Shown piece by piece: positions 18,272-26,782 of a stretch of 64,000 bases of DNA; the first letter of the stretch is position 1; the number at the start of each line of letters is the position of its first letter. The notes under the pieces were generated by a model. It was given only the letters and a program-made list of their open reading frames with translations. It was not told the origin of the DNA and made no database searches. This DNA comes from Hyphomicrobiales bacterium (lineage in GTDB: Bacteria; Pseudomonadota; Alphaproteobacteria; Rhizobiales; JACESI01), in assembly GCA_039973685.1 (NCBI GenBank), contig JBDWKL010000011.1, forward strand, positions 1 to 64,000. The letters are read 5' to 3'. The position numbers were made by a program, and so were the translations under genes.

Positions 18272-19045
18272 ATGATCAACGATCCACTTTTATCAAATGA
18301 ACCTATTATCAGTAAAGGCAAGCGTCGCACGCGTGAGCCTGTTGTTGCTGAATTGCTGACGCGTATTGCGCGTGGTGATATAGCTGTTGGCGGTCTGATG
18401 CCGACAGAGCAAGAGTTGGTCGTCGAATTTGGCATGAGCCGAACGGTTATTCGCGAAGTTATTCAAGATCTTATCGGTTTTGGCATGATCCAAACCAGAC
18501 CACGAGTGGGCGCGAGAGTGCAGCCTGTGGAGCAGTGGGATCGGTTTAATCCATTGGTGCTGAAAGCGCTTTTGGAACATGACTTGAATGCGGATCTTTA
18601 TGAATCGCTACGTGAAGCACGTTGGTTGATCGAACCTGAAGTTGCGGCGATGGCAGCAGCAAGGGCGACGGCGGAACAGGTTGCTCAGATAGGTACAGCT
18701 TTTGAAAAGCTTGCCGATACTGTGCATCCAGATAAAGCCGTAACACCAGAACAACGCATGGCGGCCGACATCGCGCTTCACCGCGCGATATTGGGTGCGT
18801 GTGGTAATTGGGTTTTTGAGCGGTTTGGTCCTTTGTTTGATGCTTCCATCATGGCGCGTATGGCGCTGGCACAACAAGCACCACGCACCGATCCGCCTTT
18901 GGCGCTTGAAAAACACAGACGAATTGTTGATGCGATCAAAGCGCGCAATCCAAGTGAAGCACGGCGCGCGACACTCAGCGTATTGTCGCTTTCAAAACCC
19001 GCGTTCGCTGATTATTTCGAGGACGAGGAAAGCGCGTCTGCATGA
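18272..19045 (+). CDS. GntR-family transcriptional regulator, FadR subfamily (FCD domain)
   Basis: 257 residues. The N-terminal winged helix (about 24–90) shows the GntR signature: LMPTEQELVVEFGMSRTVIREVIQDLIGFGMIQTRPRVGARV. An all-helical FCD effector domain follows (about 95–240), with LYESLREARWLIEPEVAAMAA, a central DIALHRAILGACGN helix and a HRRIVDAIKARNPSEA segment carrying the usual metal/effector histidines. Regulators of this type respond to small carboxylates or sugar acids. The stop overlaps the ATG of the next gene (ATGA), so it is co-transcribed with the isomerase-like protein, which may belong to its pathway. Confidence 0.92.
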   Translation: MINDPLLSNEPIISKGKRRTREPVVAELLTRIARGDIAVGGLMPTEQELVVEFGMSRTVIREVIQDLIGFGMIQTRPRVGARVQPVEQWDRFNPLVLKALLEHDLNADLYESLREARWLIEPEVAAMAAARATAEQVAQIGTAFEKLADTVHPDKAVTPEQRMAADIALHRAILGACGNWVFERFGPLFDASIMARMALAQQAPRTDPPLALEKHRRIVDAIKARNPSEARRATLSVLSLSKPAFADYFEDEESASA

Positions 19046-19635
19046 GGTCGTCTATTGAATTTTGGTTCGATTTTGCCTCGACCTATTCTTATTTGACAGC
19101 CATGCGAATTGAAGAACTGGCAACAGATTTTGATGTCGATGTGTGTTGGAAACCATTTCTTCTAGGGCCCATTTTTGCAAAGCAAGGCTGGGCAAATTCA
19201 CCCTTCAATATTTATCCGGCAAAGGGCCGGTACATGGTTCAAGACATGCAACGTCTATGTAATGACCGTGGATTGCCATTTAAAATGCCGCCGTCTTTTC
19301 CTGCGCGAAGCATAACCGCAAATAGGCTGGGTCTTGTGGCTCTGGATCAACCTTGGGGTGTTGAATTTGCGAAGGCTGTTTTCAAGACGCAGTTTGGAGA
19401 AGGGCGCGATATTGGTGATGACGATGTGCTTCGTTCGCTTCTCACAGATCTTGGACAAGATGCAGATAGCATGTTTGAAAAAGCGCTTTTTTCTGAGAAT
19501 AAAGAGCGATTGAAGCAACAAACGGCGGAGGCGGAATTAAAGGGCATATTCGGTGCTCCCGCATTTGTGATCGAAGGTGATGAGTTGTTTTGGGGCGATG
19601 ACAGACTGATAAATGCTATTAAATCAATTGCTTAA
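19042..19635 (+). CDS. 2-hydroxychromene-2-carboxylate isomerase family protein (DsbA fold)
   Basis: 197 residues, the usual length of the family. It starts with the WFDFASTYSYL motif typical of NahD-like HCCA isomerases (kappa-GST/DsbA fold), where an N-terminal serine binds glutathione. It also has the VCWKPFLLGPIF segment, an RSITANRLGLVA helix and the cis-Pro loop GIFGAPAFVIEGDELFWG. There is no CxxC, so it is not a disulfide oxidoreductase. The founding enzyme acts in naphthalene degradation, but most homologues are glutathione-dependent enzymes of unknown substrate. It is translationally coupled to the GntR gene. Confidence 0.87.
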   Translation: MRSSIEFWFDFASTYSYLTAMRIEELATDFDVDVCWKPFLLGPIFAKQGWANSPFNIYPAKGRYMVQDMQRLCNDRGLPFKMPPSFPARSITANRLGLVALDQPWGVEFAKAVFKTQFGEGRDIGDDDVLRSLLTDLGQDADSMFEKALFSENKERLKQQTAEAELKGIFGAPAFVIEGDELFWGDDRLINAIKSIA

Positions 19636-19700
19636 TCCATATTTCTGCATTTAGGACCAATTTCACATTCGTTGGATGTTTGACTGTATTTTCTTGCTAT

Positions 19701-19715
19701 TGCGAATTATTCGCA
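19701..19715. promoter_or_regulatory. Fur-family-like operator 1 (Mur/Zur type) before the metal importer
   Basis: TGCGAATTATTCGCA is a perfect 7-1-7 palindrome 38 bp before the likely ATG of the binding-protein gene. The symmetry and length match operators of Fur-family repressors. It is centred 21 bp from operator 2, two helical turns. Rhizobial sitABCD is known to be controlled by Mur at two such sites. Confidence 0.65.
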
Positions 19716-19720
19716 TTATA

Positions 19721-19737
19721 TTTGCGAATGAGTTGCA
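19721..19737. promoter_or_regulatory. Fur-family-like operator 2, imperfect copy
   Basis: TTGCGAATGAGTTGCAA is a 17-bp imperfect palindrome (12 of 16 paired positions symmetric) with the same half-site TGCGAAT as operator 1. It lies 16 bp before the likely ATG, so a bound repressor would block transcription start or elongation. Confidence 0.5.
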
Positions 19738-19753
19738 ATAGCGAAAGTTGAGT

Positions 19754-20728
19754 ATGCAGATTTTTTCCTCTGTTGTCCGTAAAGTCGGGTTGTTGATCAG
19801 CCTTGTTTTTGCTGTTGCTACATTCTCATCCAACGCATTTGCAGCGCCGATTAAAGCAGTAGTCACTGTTGGCATGGTTGCTGATATTGTGACGACTGTG
19901 GGTGGGGAAGATGTTGAAGTCACTACGTTGATGGGATCAGGCGTTGATCCGCATTCCTATCGCCAGACCCGCAGCGACGTTAGTCTTCTTGCCAGCGCTG
20001 ATATTATTTTCGCCAATGGTTTGCACCTTGAAGCGCAGCTTGATGAGCTGTTGCACAAGTTGAGCAAACGCAAGCATGTGGTTTTGGTCTCCGATGAATT
20101 GCCAGCAGATGATCTAATTGAAGCCGAAGGGTTTTCAGGTCGCTATGATCCGCATGTGTGGATGGATCCAAGCCTTTGGCAAAAGACCGTTGCGATTGTG
20201 CGTGATGCTTTGATCAAGGCGGCACCCAATCACACAGTAGGTTTTGAAAAACGCGCCAAAGCGCTGGGTTCAGATATTACGCGCTTTGCAGGTTCTGTTT
20301 CTACAATGATGAAAACAGTGCCAGATGAAAAGCGCGTGCTGATTACCGCCCATGATGCATTCAGCTATTTTGGTCGCGCATTTAATGTTGAAGTGATTGG
20401 CATTCAGGGCCTTTCAACAGACAGCGAAGCGGGCCTCAACCGCATTGAGAGCATGGTAAAAACTTTGGTTGATCGCAAAATCGAAGCCGTGTTCGTTGAA
20501 AGTTCTGTCTCTAAACAAAACATCAAAGCCTTGATAGAAGGCGCTGCAGCACAAGGTCACAAAGTGGCTATTGGCGGCACGCTTTACTCTGACGCGATGG
20601 GTGTTGATGGAACCTTTGAAGGCACATATCTGGGCATGATTGACCACAATGCGACAACGATTACACGGGCGCTGGGTGGCGTAGCACCTGATCGTGGCAT
20701 CACCGGCCAACTGACACCATCGAGCTAG
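19754..20728 (+). CDS. Mn/Zn/Fe ABC importer, substrate-binding protein (SitA/TroA-like)
   Basis: 324 residues from the ATG at 19754; an in-frame TTG at 19748 is the alternative start. It has a signal peptide ending near AFA|APIK. Cluster A-I binding-protein motifs are present: GSGVDPHSY (first His ligand), RYDPHVWMDP (second), ITAHDAFSYFGRAFNVEVIG (third) and SDAMG (Asp ligand), as in TroA and SitA. The His-rich loop of ZnuA proteins is absent, which favours manganese (or iron) over a dedicated zinc role, though metal choice cannot be settled from sequence. It is first in a four-gene operon behind two Fur-family-like operators. Confidence 0.9.
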   Translation: MQIFSSVVRKVGLLISLVFAVATFSSNAFAAPIKAVVTVGMVADIVTTVGGEDVEVTTLMGSGVDPHSYRQTRSDVSLLASADIIFANGLHLEAQLDELLHKLSKRKHVVLVSDELPADDLIEAEGFSGRYDPHVWMDPSLWQKTVAIVRDALIKAAPNHTVGFEKRAKALGSDITRFAGSVSTMMKTVPDEKRVLITAHDAFSYFGRAFNVEVIGIQGLSTDSEAGLNRIESMVKTLVDRKIEAVFVESSVSKQNIKALIEGAAAQGHKVAIGGTLYSDAMGVDGTFEGTYLGMIDHNATTITRALGGVAPDRGITGQLTPSS

Positions 20729-20737
20729 GAAGTATTT

Positions 20738-21562
20738 ATGTCTAACACTGCTCTTAAGACTGTTTTTGATGGATCACGCGAAAGCGCCGCTAACGCCGTG
20801 GATGATGCATTTTCTGTATCAGACCTCACAGTTGCCTATGATCGTAAGCCCGTTTTATGGGATATTTCATTTGCTGCCCGATCTGGTGTGATTACCGCAA
20901 TCGTTGGGCCGAATGGTGCTGGTAAATCAACATTACTGAAAGCAGCACTTGGTCTCATCCCATCGGTGACAGGCCAGACTAAAGTGTCCAATCAAAGCCT
21001 CGCTCAAGCACGCGCCAAGGTCGCCTATATGCCTCAACGTGCTGCTGTTGATTGGGACTTTCCAGCATCTGCCCTTGATGTGGTGATGATGGGCCTATAC
21101 GGGACACTCGGTTTCTTGCGTTGGCCTGGCCGCAAAGAACGGGCGAAAGCGCGCAAATGTCTTGAGATGGTTGATATGGGCGCCTTTGAAAAACGCCAAA
21201 TTGGTCAACTATCCGGCGGACAACAACAACGTGTTTTCATGGCGCGCGCTTTGGCGCAAGAGGCGGATGTCTATTTGATGGACGAACCTTTTGCGGGCGT
21301 TGATGCGGCGACCGAAACCATTATTTTACGCACGCTCAAAAAGCTCGCAGCCGATGGTAAGTGCGTCGTCGTCGTGCACCATGATCTTGATACTGTGCGC
21401 ACCATGTTTGATGATGTTTTGCTGCTCAACAAGCAAGTCGTCGCAAGCGGTCCAATTGAGGATGTGATGAGCGATGATGCGGTTCGTAAAACCTATTCAG
21501 GTCGGTTGAGCATTCACCAAGAAGGCCCAATTGGTGGTGCGGCAGTAACACCGCATCTTTAG
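20738..21562 (+). CDS. Mn/Zn/Fe ABC importer, ATP-binding protein (SitB-like)
   Basis: 274 residues. It shows Walker A GPNGAGKST, the Q-loop at MPQRAAVDWDFP, the signature LSGGQQQR, Walker B VYLMDEPFAGVD and the H-switch VVHHDLD. The MPQR…WDFP Q-loop context is typical of the metal-chelate/manganese importer ATPases. It energises the two permeases that follow and lies 9 bp after the binding-protein gene. An N-terminal extension of ~25 residues precedes the ATPase core. Confidence 0.93.
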   Translation: MSNTALKTVFDGSRESAANAVDDAFSVSDLTVAYDRKPVLWDISFAARSGVITAIVGPNGAGKSTLLKAALGLIPSVTGQTKVSNQSLAQARAKVAYMPQRAAVDWDFPASALDVVMMGLYGTLGFLRWPGRKERAKARKCLEMVDMGAFEKRQIGQLSGGQQQRVFMARALAQEADVYLMDEPFAGVDAATETIILRTLKKLAADGKCVVVVHHDLDTVRTMFDDVLLLNKQVVASGPIEDVMSDDAVRKTYSGRLSIHQEGPIGGAAVTPHL

Positions 21563-21584
21563 CGTTTGAGGAAAGGACGGCTTT

Positions 21585-22823
21585 ATGAGCGAGTTCCTTT
21601 CAGCTCTGTTTTTAGCCCTTAGTTTGCAAGCAGGATACAACACCTCCTTGGTGTTAGTCGGCTCCGCCATTTTGGGCGCGGGGGCGGGCGCTATTGGTGT
21701 GTTCGTCCTGCTTCGAAAACGTGCGCTTGTGAGTGACGCTATCAGTCACGCTACTCTTCCCGGTATTGCGCTCGCTTTTCTGTTTGGAACATGGGCCTTT
21801 GGTGATGGGCGCTCTTTGTGGTTGTTGCTCTTGGGCGCAACTTTGAGCGCTGGCATTGGGGTGTTGGCGGTTGAATGGATGACGCGGCGAACACGCCTTA
21901 CTGAAGATACGGCAATTGGCACGGTGCTCTCCACCTTCTTTGCCCTTGGCATTGTTTTGTTGACGTTTATCCAGTCGCTCGATGTTGGCGGGCAGGCGGG
22001 TTTGTCTGATTTTATCCTCGGCTCAACCGCTGGCCTTTTGCGGGCCGATGCGATGCTCATTGCGGTGACGGCAAGTTTGGTGAGTTTGGTTTTGATCACC
22101 CGCATTAAACAGTTTTCGCTGCTTTGTTTCGATCCGCTCTTTGCCCATGCGCAGGGTATGAAGGTCGCAAACTTAGATCGCCTCTTGCTGCTCTTACTCC
22201 TTGCCATCGTTGTGATTGGTTTGAAAACCGCAGGCCTTGTCCTCGTGATTGCGCTTACCATCATCCCGCCTGTCGCAGCTCGTTTTTGGACGGATCGGGT
22301 TGGCCCGATGTTGTTGGTGTCTGCTGCGATTGGCGGCATTGGTGCTTATTTTGGTGCAGCGTTCTCCTCAATTGCGGCTGATTTGCCAACAGGTGGTTTG
22401 ATCGTGCTCACGTTGTTTGCCGTGTTCTTGGTGTCCATGCTGGTCGCGCCAAGTCGCGGGGTGTTCGGCTCTACACTCAAGCATTTCTTCTTTCAGCGCA
22501 CGATCCACGAACGCCAAGGGCTTCTTGCGGTCTCTCGCGGTGAGCCGATTTTTGATCCACTCACAAGACGGCTTTTGATCAAGCGTGGATATTTGCGGGC
22601 AGATGGTGCGCCGACGAATGAAGGCACAATGGCCGCGCAAAAAATGGCGCGTGATCAAGCTTTGTGGAATGCTTATCGCCGTGCTTATCCAACCGAAGCG
22701 ATGATGCTGGATGACTGGTCTTTAAGGCCGATTGATGATGTGCTCCCGAAAGATTTGGTCCAGTCGCTTTCGCCTGAACTTGCGCCTGTTTCGATTTCCA
22801 AATCGAGAGGAGGGCGCGCGTGA
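21585..22823 (+). CDS. Mn/Zn/Fe ABC importer permease with DtxR-like C-terminal extension (SitC-like)
   Basis: 412 residues. Residues 1–290 form an ABC-3-type permease with about eight membrane segments and the conserved RKRALVSDAISHATLPGIAL loop. Residues ~295–412 are soluble and resemble the distal winged helix plus dimerisation helices of DtxR/MntR repressors: LTRRLLIKRGYLRADG, PTNEGTMAAQKMARDQALWNAY and LPKDLVQSL match the LT-x-x-G / R-x-x-LW / LSxELVxxL pattern. The metal-binding His/Glu residues of that region look replaced (MLDDWSLRPIDD). Chlamydial YtgCR is an established permease–DtxR fusion, so this may be a related arrangement or a degenerate remnant. Confidence 0.88.
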   Translation: MSEFLSALFLALSLQAGYNTSLVLVGSAILGAGAGAIGVFVLLRKRALVSDAISHATLPGIALAFLFGTWAFGDGRSLWLLLLGATLSAGIGVLAVEWMTRRTRLTEDTAIGTVLSTFFALGIVLLTFIQSLDVGGQAGLSDFILGSTAGLLRADAMLIAVTASLVSLVLITRIKQFSLLCFDPLFAHAQGMKVANLDRLLLLLLLAIVVIGLKTAGLVLVIALTIIPPVAARFWTDRVGPMLLVSAAIGGIGAYFGAAFSSIAADLPTGGLIVLTLFAVFLVSMLVAPSRGVFGSTLKHFFFQRTIHERQGLLAVSRGEPIFDPLTRRLLIKRGYLRADGAPTNEGTMAAQKMARDQALWNAYRRAYPTEAMMLDDWSLRPIDDVLPKDLVQSLSPELAPVSISKSRGGRA

Positions 22824-23785
22824 TGATTGAGTTTTTGCAGCTAGATTTCCCGTCCATCCTGCTTGGAACACTGGCCGCCTTATCGTGCGGGTTGCTCGGC
22901 AATTTCCTCGTTCTTCGCAAGCAAGCTTTGATGGGGGACACAATCAGTCATGTGGTGTTGCCCGGCATTGTTGCAGGCTTCTTGCTGACGGGTGTTTCTG
23001 CTACGTGGCCGATGATGCTTGGCGCAATGATTGCCGCTCTGTTTGCCGTTGCGATGATTGAAGTGATACGCCGTGCGGGCCGCATTGAGACGGGTGCTGC
23101 CATGGGTGTGATCTTCACCACCATGTTTGCAGCAGGCGTTGTGATGTTAGAGCAGAGCGGCGCGCGTGGTGTGCATCTTGATGTGGAGCACGCGCTTTAC
23201 GGCAATCTTGAAAGCGCGATCTGGCTTGATGCTTTTGGTATTTCAGACCTATGGAACCCCGCCGCCCTTGCGACTTTACCCGAAGCGATTTGGCGAATAT
23301 TAGGCGTGACGGTTCTCGTTATCCTCTTTATCCTCGCGTTTTACAAAGAACTGATGATCACCAGTTTTGATGTAGCCCACGCGGATAGCCTCGGTATTTC
23401 TTCATCTAAGTTCGGTATTGCCTTAGTGTTCATGACAGCTTTAGCAGCAGTTGCAGCTTTCGCAGCGGTTGGCTCGATTTTGGTGATCGCCATGTTCATC
23501 TGCCCCGCAGCGACCGCCCGCATGTTGACTGACAGGCTTTCAACGCAGCTTTGGATTAGTGCATTCGTGTCCATCATCAGTGGCATTTTGGGCTATCTGC
23601 TAGCAGCATTTGGGCTTGGGTGGCTTGGCTATGACAATAGTGTTTCTGCAGCTGGAATGATCGCGCTTGTTGCGGGATTGTTGCAAGTCTTTGCCATGAT
23701 ATTCGCGCCGCGTTATGGCATGCTCTTCAACCGAGCAACCAGTACCGATCAGCTTGAAGATGATACGCCGCGCATGACGCCTTGA
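22820..23785 (+). CDS. Mn/Zn/Fe ABC importer permease (SitD-like)
   Basis: About 320 residues and about eight membrane segments, with the ABC-3 loop RKQALMGDTISHVVLPGIV parallel to that of the preceding permease. The two probably form a heterodimeric channel. The start is either GTG at 22820 (GTGA overlap with the previous stop) or ATG at 22823; AGGAGG at 22808–22813 serves both. The last 37 bp overlap the convergent acetyltransferase gene, and no terminator is visible there. Confidence 0.92.
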   Translation: MMIEFLQLDFPSILLGTLAALSCGLLGNFLVLRKQALMGDTISHVVLPGIVAGFLLTGVSATWPMMLGAMIAALFAVAMIEVIRRAGRIETGAAMGVIFTTMFAAGVVMLEQSGARGVHLDVEHALYGNLESAIWLDAFGISDLWNPAALATLPEAIWRILGVTVLVILFILAFYKELMITSFDVAHADSLGISSSKFGIALVFMTALAAVAAFAAVGSILVIAMFICPAATARMLTDRLSTQLWISAFVSIISGILGYLLAAFGLGWLGYDNSVSAAGMIALVAGLLQVFAMIFAPRYGMLFNRATSTDQLEDDTPRMTP

Positions 23786-24255
23786 TAACCTTCACGGTTA
23801 GAAAGCGCTTCAGGCCATGCGACCAACAGTCTTGCATAATCAACAGGGCCGGGCATTTTTATGCTATGTGGTGCGCGTTCAAAACCGAGCGGTGCATAGT
23901 AAGGTGCATCACCCACCAAAATGACGGGAAGCGCATGTTTTTCATGGACAGCTTCGCAGGTTTTTTGCACCAAGGCTTTACCAATGCCAGCGCCTTGTTT
24001 TGGATCAGCCACGCAGAGGGGGCCGAGCAAATAGGCTTCTTCCTCGCCGATTATCACTTTGGTCAATCTGACCGATCCGGCAACGGTTTCATCTTCAATC
24101 GCCACAAAACAAAAATCAGGGTCAGCAAGAATGCCTTCGCGCACTCTAAAGGCTGTACGCGCGAAGCGACCTGGGCCGAATACCGTTTCGTGGATGGCTT
24201 CAATCGCGGCCAAATGGTCAAAGGTTTCGTGTGTGATGGAGAAAGAACAAGTCAT
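23749..24255 (-). CDS. GNAT-family N-acetyltransferase
   Basis: 168 residues. The acetyl-CoA pyrophosphate loop KQGAGIGKALV (the Q/R-x-x-G-x-G/A motif) is preceded by the strand AYLLGPLCVAD and followed by VILVGDAPYYAPLGFERA, the typical YY-x-x-xGF block of the YhbS-like subgroup. It probably acetylates a small molecule or protein N-terminus; the substrate is unknown. It is convergent with the importer operon and overlaps its last gene by 37 bp. Confidence 0.88.
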   Translation of the reverse strand: MTCSFSITHETFDHLAAIEAIHETVFGPGRFARTAFRVREGILADPDFCFVAIEDETVAGSVRLTKVIIGEEEAYLLGPLCVADPKQGAGIGKALVQKTCEAVHEKHALPVILVGDAPYYAPLGFERAPHSIKMPGPVDYARLLVAWPEALSNREGYQGVMRGVSSSS

Positions 24256-24547
24256 GGAAGCGCCGTAAAATTCAAGTGTTAGAAGCTTCCAAGGGAGGGG
24301 TGATCTTTTTTGTTACCCTTTGCGGAAGCATGCGAAAGCGGATGCAGGGAAGGTGCATCGGCGTCGGTTTCGCAAGGGTCGTCGCAAGAAAGGCATTTAA
24401 ATCAGTCCACTCGTGTTGTGGCGGCTTTGCTATCACGCTTCTGTTTGGTCGTAAAGCGGTAAACAGTCTGTTTGGTTACTTCAGTTCCGCGTGCATCGTG
24501 TCATAGTGAGGGCAAGTGAGTGCAAAACGACAAAGGGAATGCGCATT

Positions 24548-25534
24548 ATGGGGCTGTTGGTTGAAGGCGTTTGGCATGAAGAATGGTACGACACCAAAAC
24601 GACGAATGGGAAGTTCGTGCGTAAGGACAGTACGTTTCGAAACTGGGTAACGCATGATGGTAAGGCAGGGCCAAGTGGTGTTGGCGGCTTTAAAGCGGGA
24701 GCAGGGCGCTATCATCTTTATGTTTCCCATGCCTGCCCTTGGGCGCACCGTGCGATGATTTTTCGCTCGTTGTTCGGGTTAGAGGAGATGATCTCGATTT
24801 CTGTGGTTGATCATTTGATGCGCGATAAAGGTTGGGAGTTTTCGGATAACGAAGGCGCAATTCCCGACCCCTTGTTCGGTGCGAAAGTGATGGCTGATAT
24901 CTATGTGAAAGCGGACCCTAAATTTACAGGTCGTGTGACGGTTCCTGTGTTGTGGGACAAGGAAACGAGCACGATTGTCTCTAATGAATCGTCGGAAATT
25001 ATTCGCATGATCAATGATGGCTTTCGCGATCTATCAGCCCTTAAGCACGACTTTTATCCTGCTTCGATGCGCGGTGAAATTGATGCAGTGAATGAGCGCG
25101 TTTATCACGACATCAATAATGGCGTTTATAAATCTGGTTTCGCGACCACCCAACAAGCCTATGAAGACGCCGTAACGAGGCTTTTTGACGCCTTGGATTT
25201 TGTGGAAAACCTACTTGGTAAGCAAGATTATCTCGCTGGTGATGTTTTAACCGAGGCTGACTGGCGGCTTTTTACAACGCTGGTGCGGTTTGATCCCGTC
25301 TATGTTGGGCACTTTAAATGCAACCTTAAAAGCATTGCAGATTATCCTAATCTTTCCAATTATTTACGGGCGCTTTATCAGGTGGATGGTGTTGCTGGAA
25401 CGGTCAATATGGACCACATCAAACGGCACTATTATGAAAGCCATGCGACGGTGAACCCGACAGGGATCGTTCCCAAAGGGCCAGAAATGGACTTGTTATC
25501 CCCGCATAATCGCCCTGTGATAACTCTTGTGTGA
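24548..25534 (+). CDS. Glutathionyl-hydroquinone reductase (Xi-class GST, YqjG/PcpF-like)
   Basis: 328 residues from ATG 24548, chosen because AAGGGA (24533–24538) sits 9 nt upstream and the family usually starts M-G-L-L-V-E-G-x-W. The in-frame ATGs at 24539 and 24491 are less well placed. The active-site CPWA cysteine lies in YLYVSHACPWAHR-type context (here YHLYVSHACPWAHRAM). A C-terminal helical GST domain follows, with EADWRLFTTLVRFDPVYVGHFKCN, typical of the class. The enzyme reduces glutathionyl-hydroquinones with glutathione in the cytoplasm. The 292 bp before it hold no convincing gene. Confidence 0.92.
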   Translation: MGLLVEGVWHEEWYDTKTTNGKFVRKDSTFRNWVTHDGKAGPSGVGGFKAGAGRYHLYVSHACPWAHRAMIFRSLFGLEEMISISVVDHLMRDKGWEFSDNEGAIPDPLFGAKVMADIYVKADPKFTGRVTVPVLWDKETSTIVSNESSEIIRMINDGFRDLSALKHDFYPASMRGEIDAVNERVYHDINNGVYKSGFATTQQAYEDAVTRLFDALDFVENLLGKQDYLAGDVLTEADWRLFTTLVRFDPVYVGHFKCNLKSIADYPNLSNYLRALYQVDGVAGTVNMDHIKRHYYESHATVNPTGIVPKGPEMDLLSPHNRPVITLV

Positions 25535-25602
25535 TCAAGCTTTATGCCCGAAACTGGCAAAAATCGGGTAGATTAACTGGCAAAATCGAGGAGGAATGTT
25601 TG

Positions 25603-26280
25603 ATGTTGACGAGATTGTTGATTGTTGGTGCAGCTTTGCTATCGCTCACAATTGGTGCCCATGCCCAAAAAGTTGAACCGATTGAGCGGCAGGAAAACCC
25701 GAACAGCATCCAAGAACAACGGGTTAAAGAACTTGAGGGGCTGCGGGAAGAAATCGCCTTGGCTCACCACAAAGATAAGCTTGTTGAACGCGAACGCCTT
25801 TATAAAATTTTGAAGACTGCAAAGAGCGAAGCTGGTGGCCGATATGTGGCTGATTCAATCTGGCGTAATTGGATGGATAGCGCGCCAAATTCTGAGGTCG
25901 CTGATCTGGTTGCCCAAGCAATGGAACGTCGTCGCTGGTATGATTATGAAGGTGCTTTGAAAATCCTCAATGTGGTGGTTGAAAAAGCCCCTGATTATTC
26001 TGAGGGCTATAATCAACGTGCGTATATTTTGTTCTTGCAGGAAAAATTTGATCAATCGCTTGAAGATACAGACAAAGCCATTGAGCTTGAGCCAAAACAC
26101 TTTGCTGCATTATCTGGGAAAGCGCGGATTTTGTTCCATCAAGGTCGCCATGTTCTTGCGCAAAAAACCTTGCAGGTAGCCGTTGATGTTCATCCTTGGA
26201 TTTATGAGCGTTTCCTACTTGTTCAAACGCCTAAACCGGGATCAGAACCAGCTGAAAATAAACGCGGCGACGAGCTTTAG
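25603..26280 (+). CDS. Periplasmic tetratricopeptide-repeat protein
   Basis: 225 residues from ATG 25603, preceded by GAGGAGG (25588–25594). The start gives a clean signal peptide (MLTRLLIVGAALLSLTIGAHAQ). An upstream in-frame ATG at 25531 would bury the signal. The mature part has a charged coiled-coil-like stretch and then at least three TPR-type helix pairs (ALKILNVVVEKAPDYSEGYNQ, DQSLEDTDKAIELEPKHFAAL, RHVLAQKTLQVAVDVHPWI). TPRs bind partner proteins; no enzyme domain is seen. It ends 2 bp from the convergent NUDIX gene. Confidence 0.85.
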   Translation: MLTRLLIVGAALLSLTIGAHAQKVEPIERQENPNSIQEQRVKELEGLREEIALAHHKDKLVERERLYKILKTAKSEAGGRYVADSIWRNWMDSAPNSEVADLVAQAMERRRWYDYEGALKILNVVVEKAPDYSEGYNQRAYILFLQEKFDQSLEDTDKAIELEPKHFAALSGKARILFHQGRHVLAQKTLQVAVDVHPWIYERFLLVQTPKPGSEPAENKRGDEL

Positions 26281-26282
26281 AT

Positions 26283-26741
26283 CTACCAATACTCATTGTA
26301 CGGGCCGCCTGCCTGCAGTTCTGCAAGGCGGCGTTTTGTGGCGTCCGTTGTGCCATCAGGCAGCTCGTCTAACGGGAAGAATTCTGCAGCAATAATTTCG
26401 TGGTTGGGTAAGTTGGGCTTGTTGTCTTGCCGCCAATGAGGGCAGTGATAAAGCGCTACATGATCGCGTTTTGACGCGCGGCGGTTTTGATAAATGCCCA
26501 GCATTTCGGCTTTACCATCAAGTGTTACGCCTGCTTCTTCCATCAATTCTTTTTCAAGCGCTTGATAAAAGGTTTCGCCCCACTCAATTCCGCCACCTGG
26601 CAAATACCAACCGGGAATATAAGTGTGCTTGACCAAGAGCACCGAGCCGTCTTCTTTTTGCACAATTGCCCGCACGCCAAGTGTGTGCGAACGGCGGACG
26701 AGGTGGACGTAATGCATAATGCGTGCGATGAGAGACTTCAT
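26283..26741 (-). CDS. NUDIX hydrolase
   Basis: 152 residues with a Nudix box GGGIEWGETFYQALEKELMEEAGV. It fits Gx5Ex7REUxEExGU except that Lys replaces the usual Arg before the first catalytic Glu. The preceding VKHTYIPGWYLPGGG is typical of NTP/ADP-sugar pyrophosphatases. It should cleave a nucleoside diphosphate linked to another group in an Mg-dependent way; the substrate is unknown. Its start is 41 bp from the divergent phosphoesterase start. Confidence 0.9.
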   Translation of the reverse strand: MKSLIARIMHYVHLVRRSHTLGVRAIVQKEDGSVLLVKHTYIPGWYLPGGGIEWGETFYQALEKELMEEAGVTLDGKAEMLGIYQNRRASKRDHVALYHCPHWRQDNKPNLPNHEIIAAEFFPLDELPDGTTDATKRRLAELQAGGPYNEYW

Positions 26742-26782
26742 AACCTCATCTTGCCTGACATATTGAGCGAAATCCAGCGACC

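Noticed and set aside
21746-22339. Minus-strand open frame (197 codons) inside the SitC-like permease gene
   Set aside because: It is antisense to a conserved membrane domain; Lys/Ser/Thr-rich shadow.
24256-24547. Spacer before the glutathionyl-hydroquinone reductase gene, with a 76-codon open frame
   Set aside because: The frame overlaps the next gene, lacks a ribosome-binding site and looks like random coding; no gene called.
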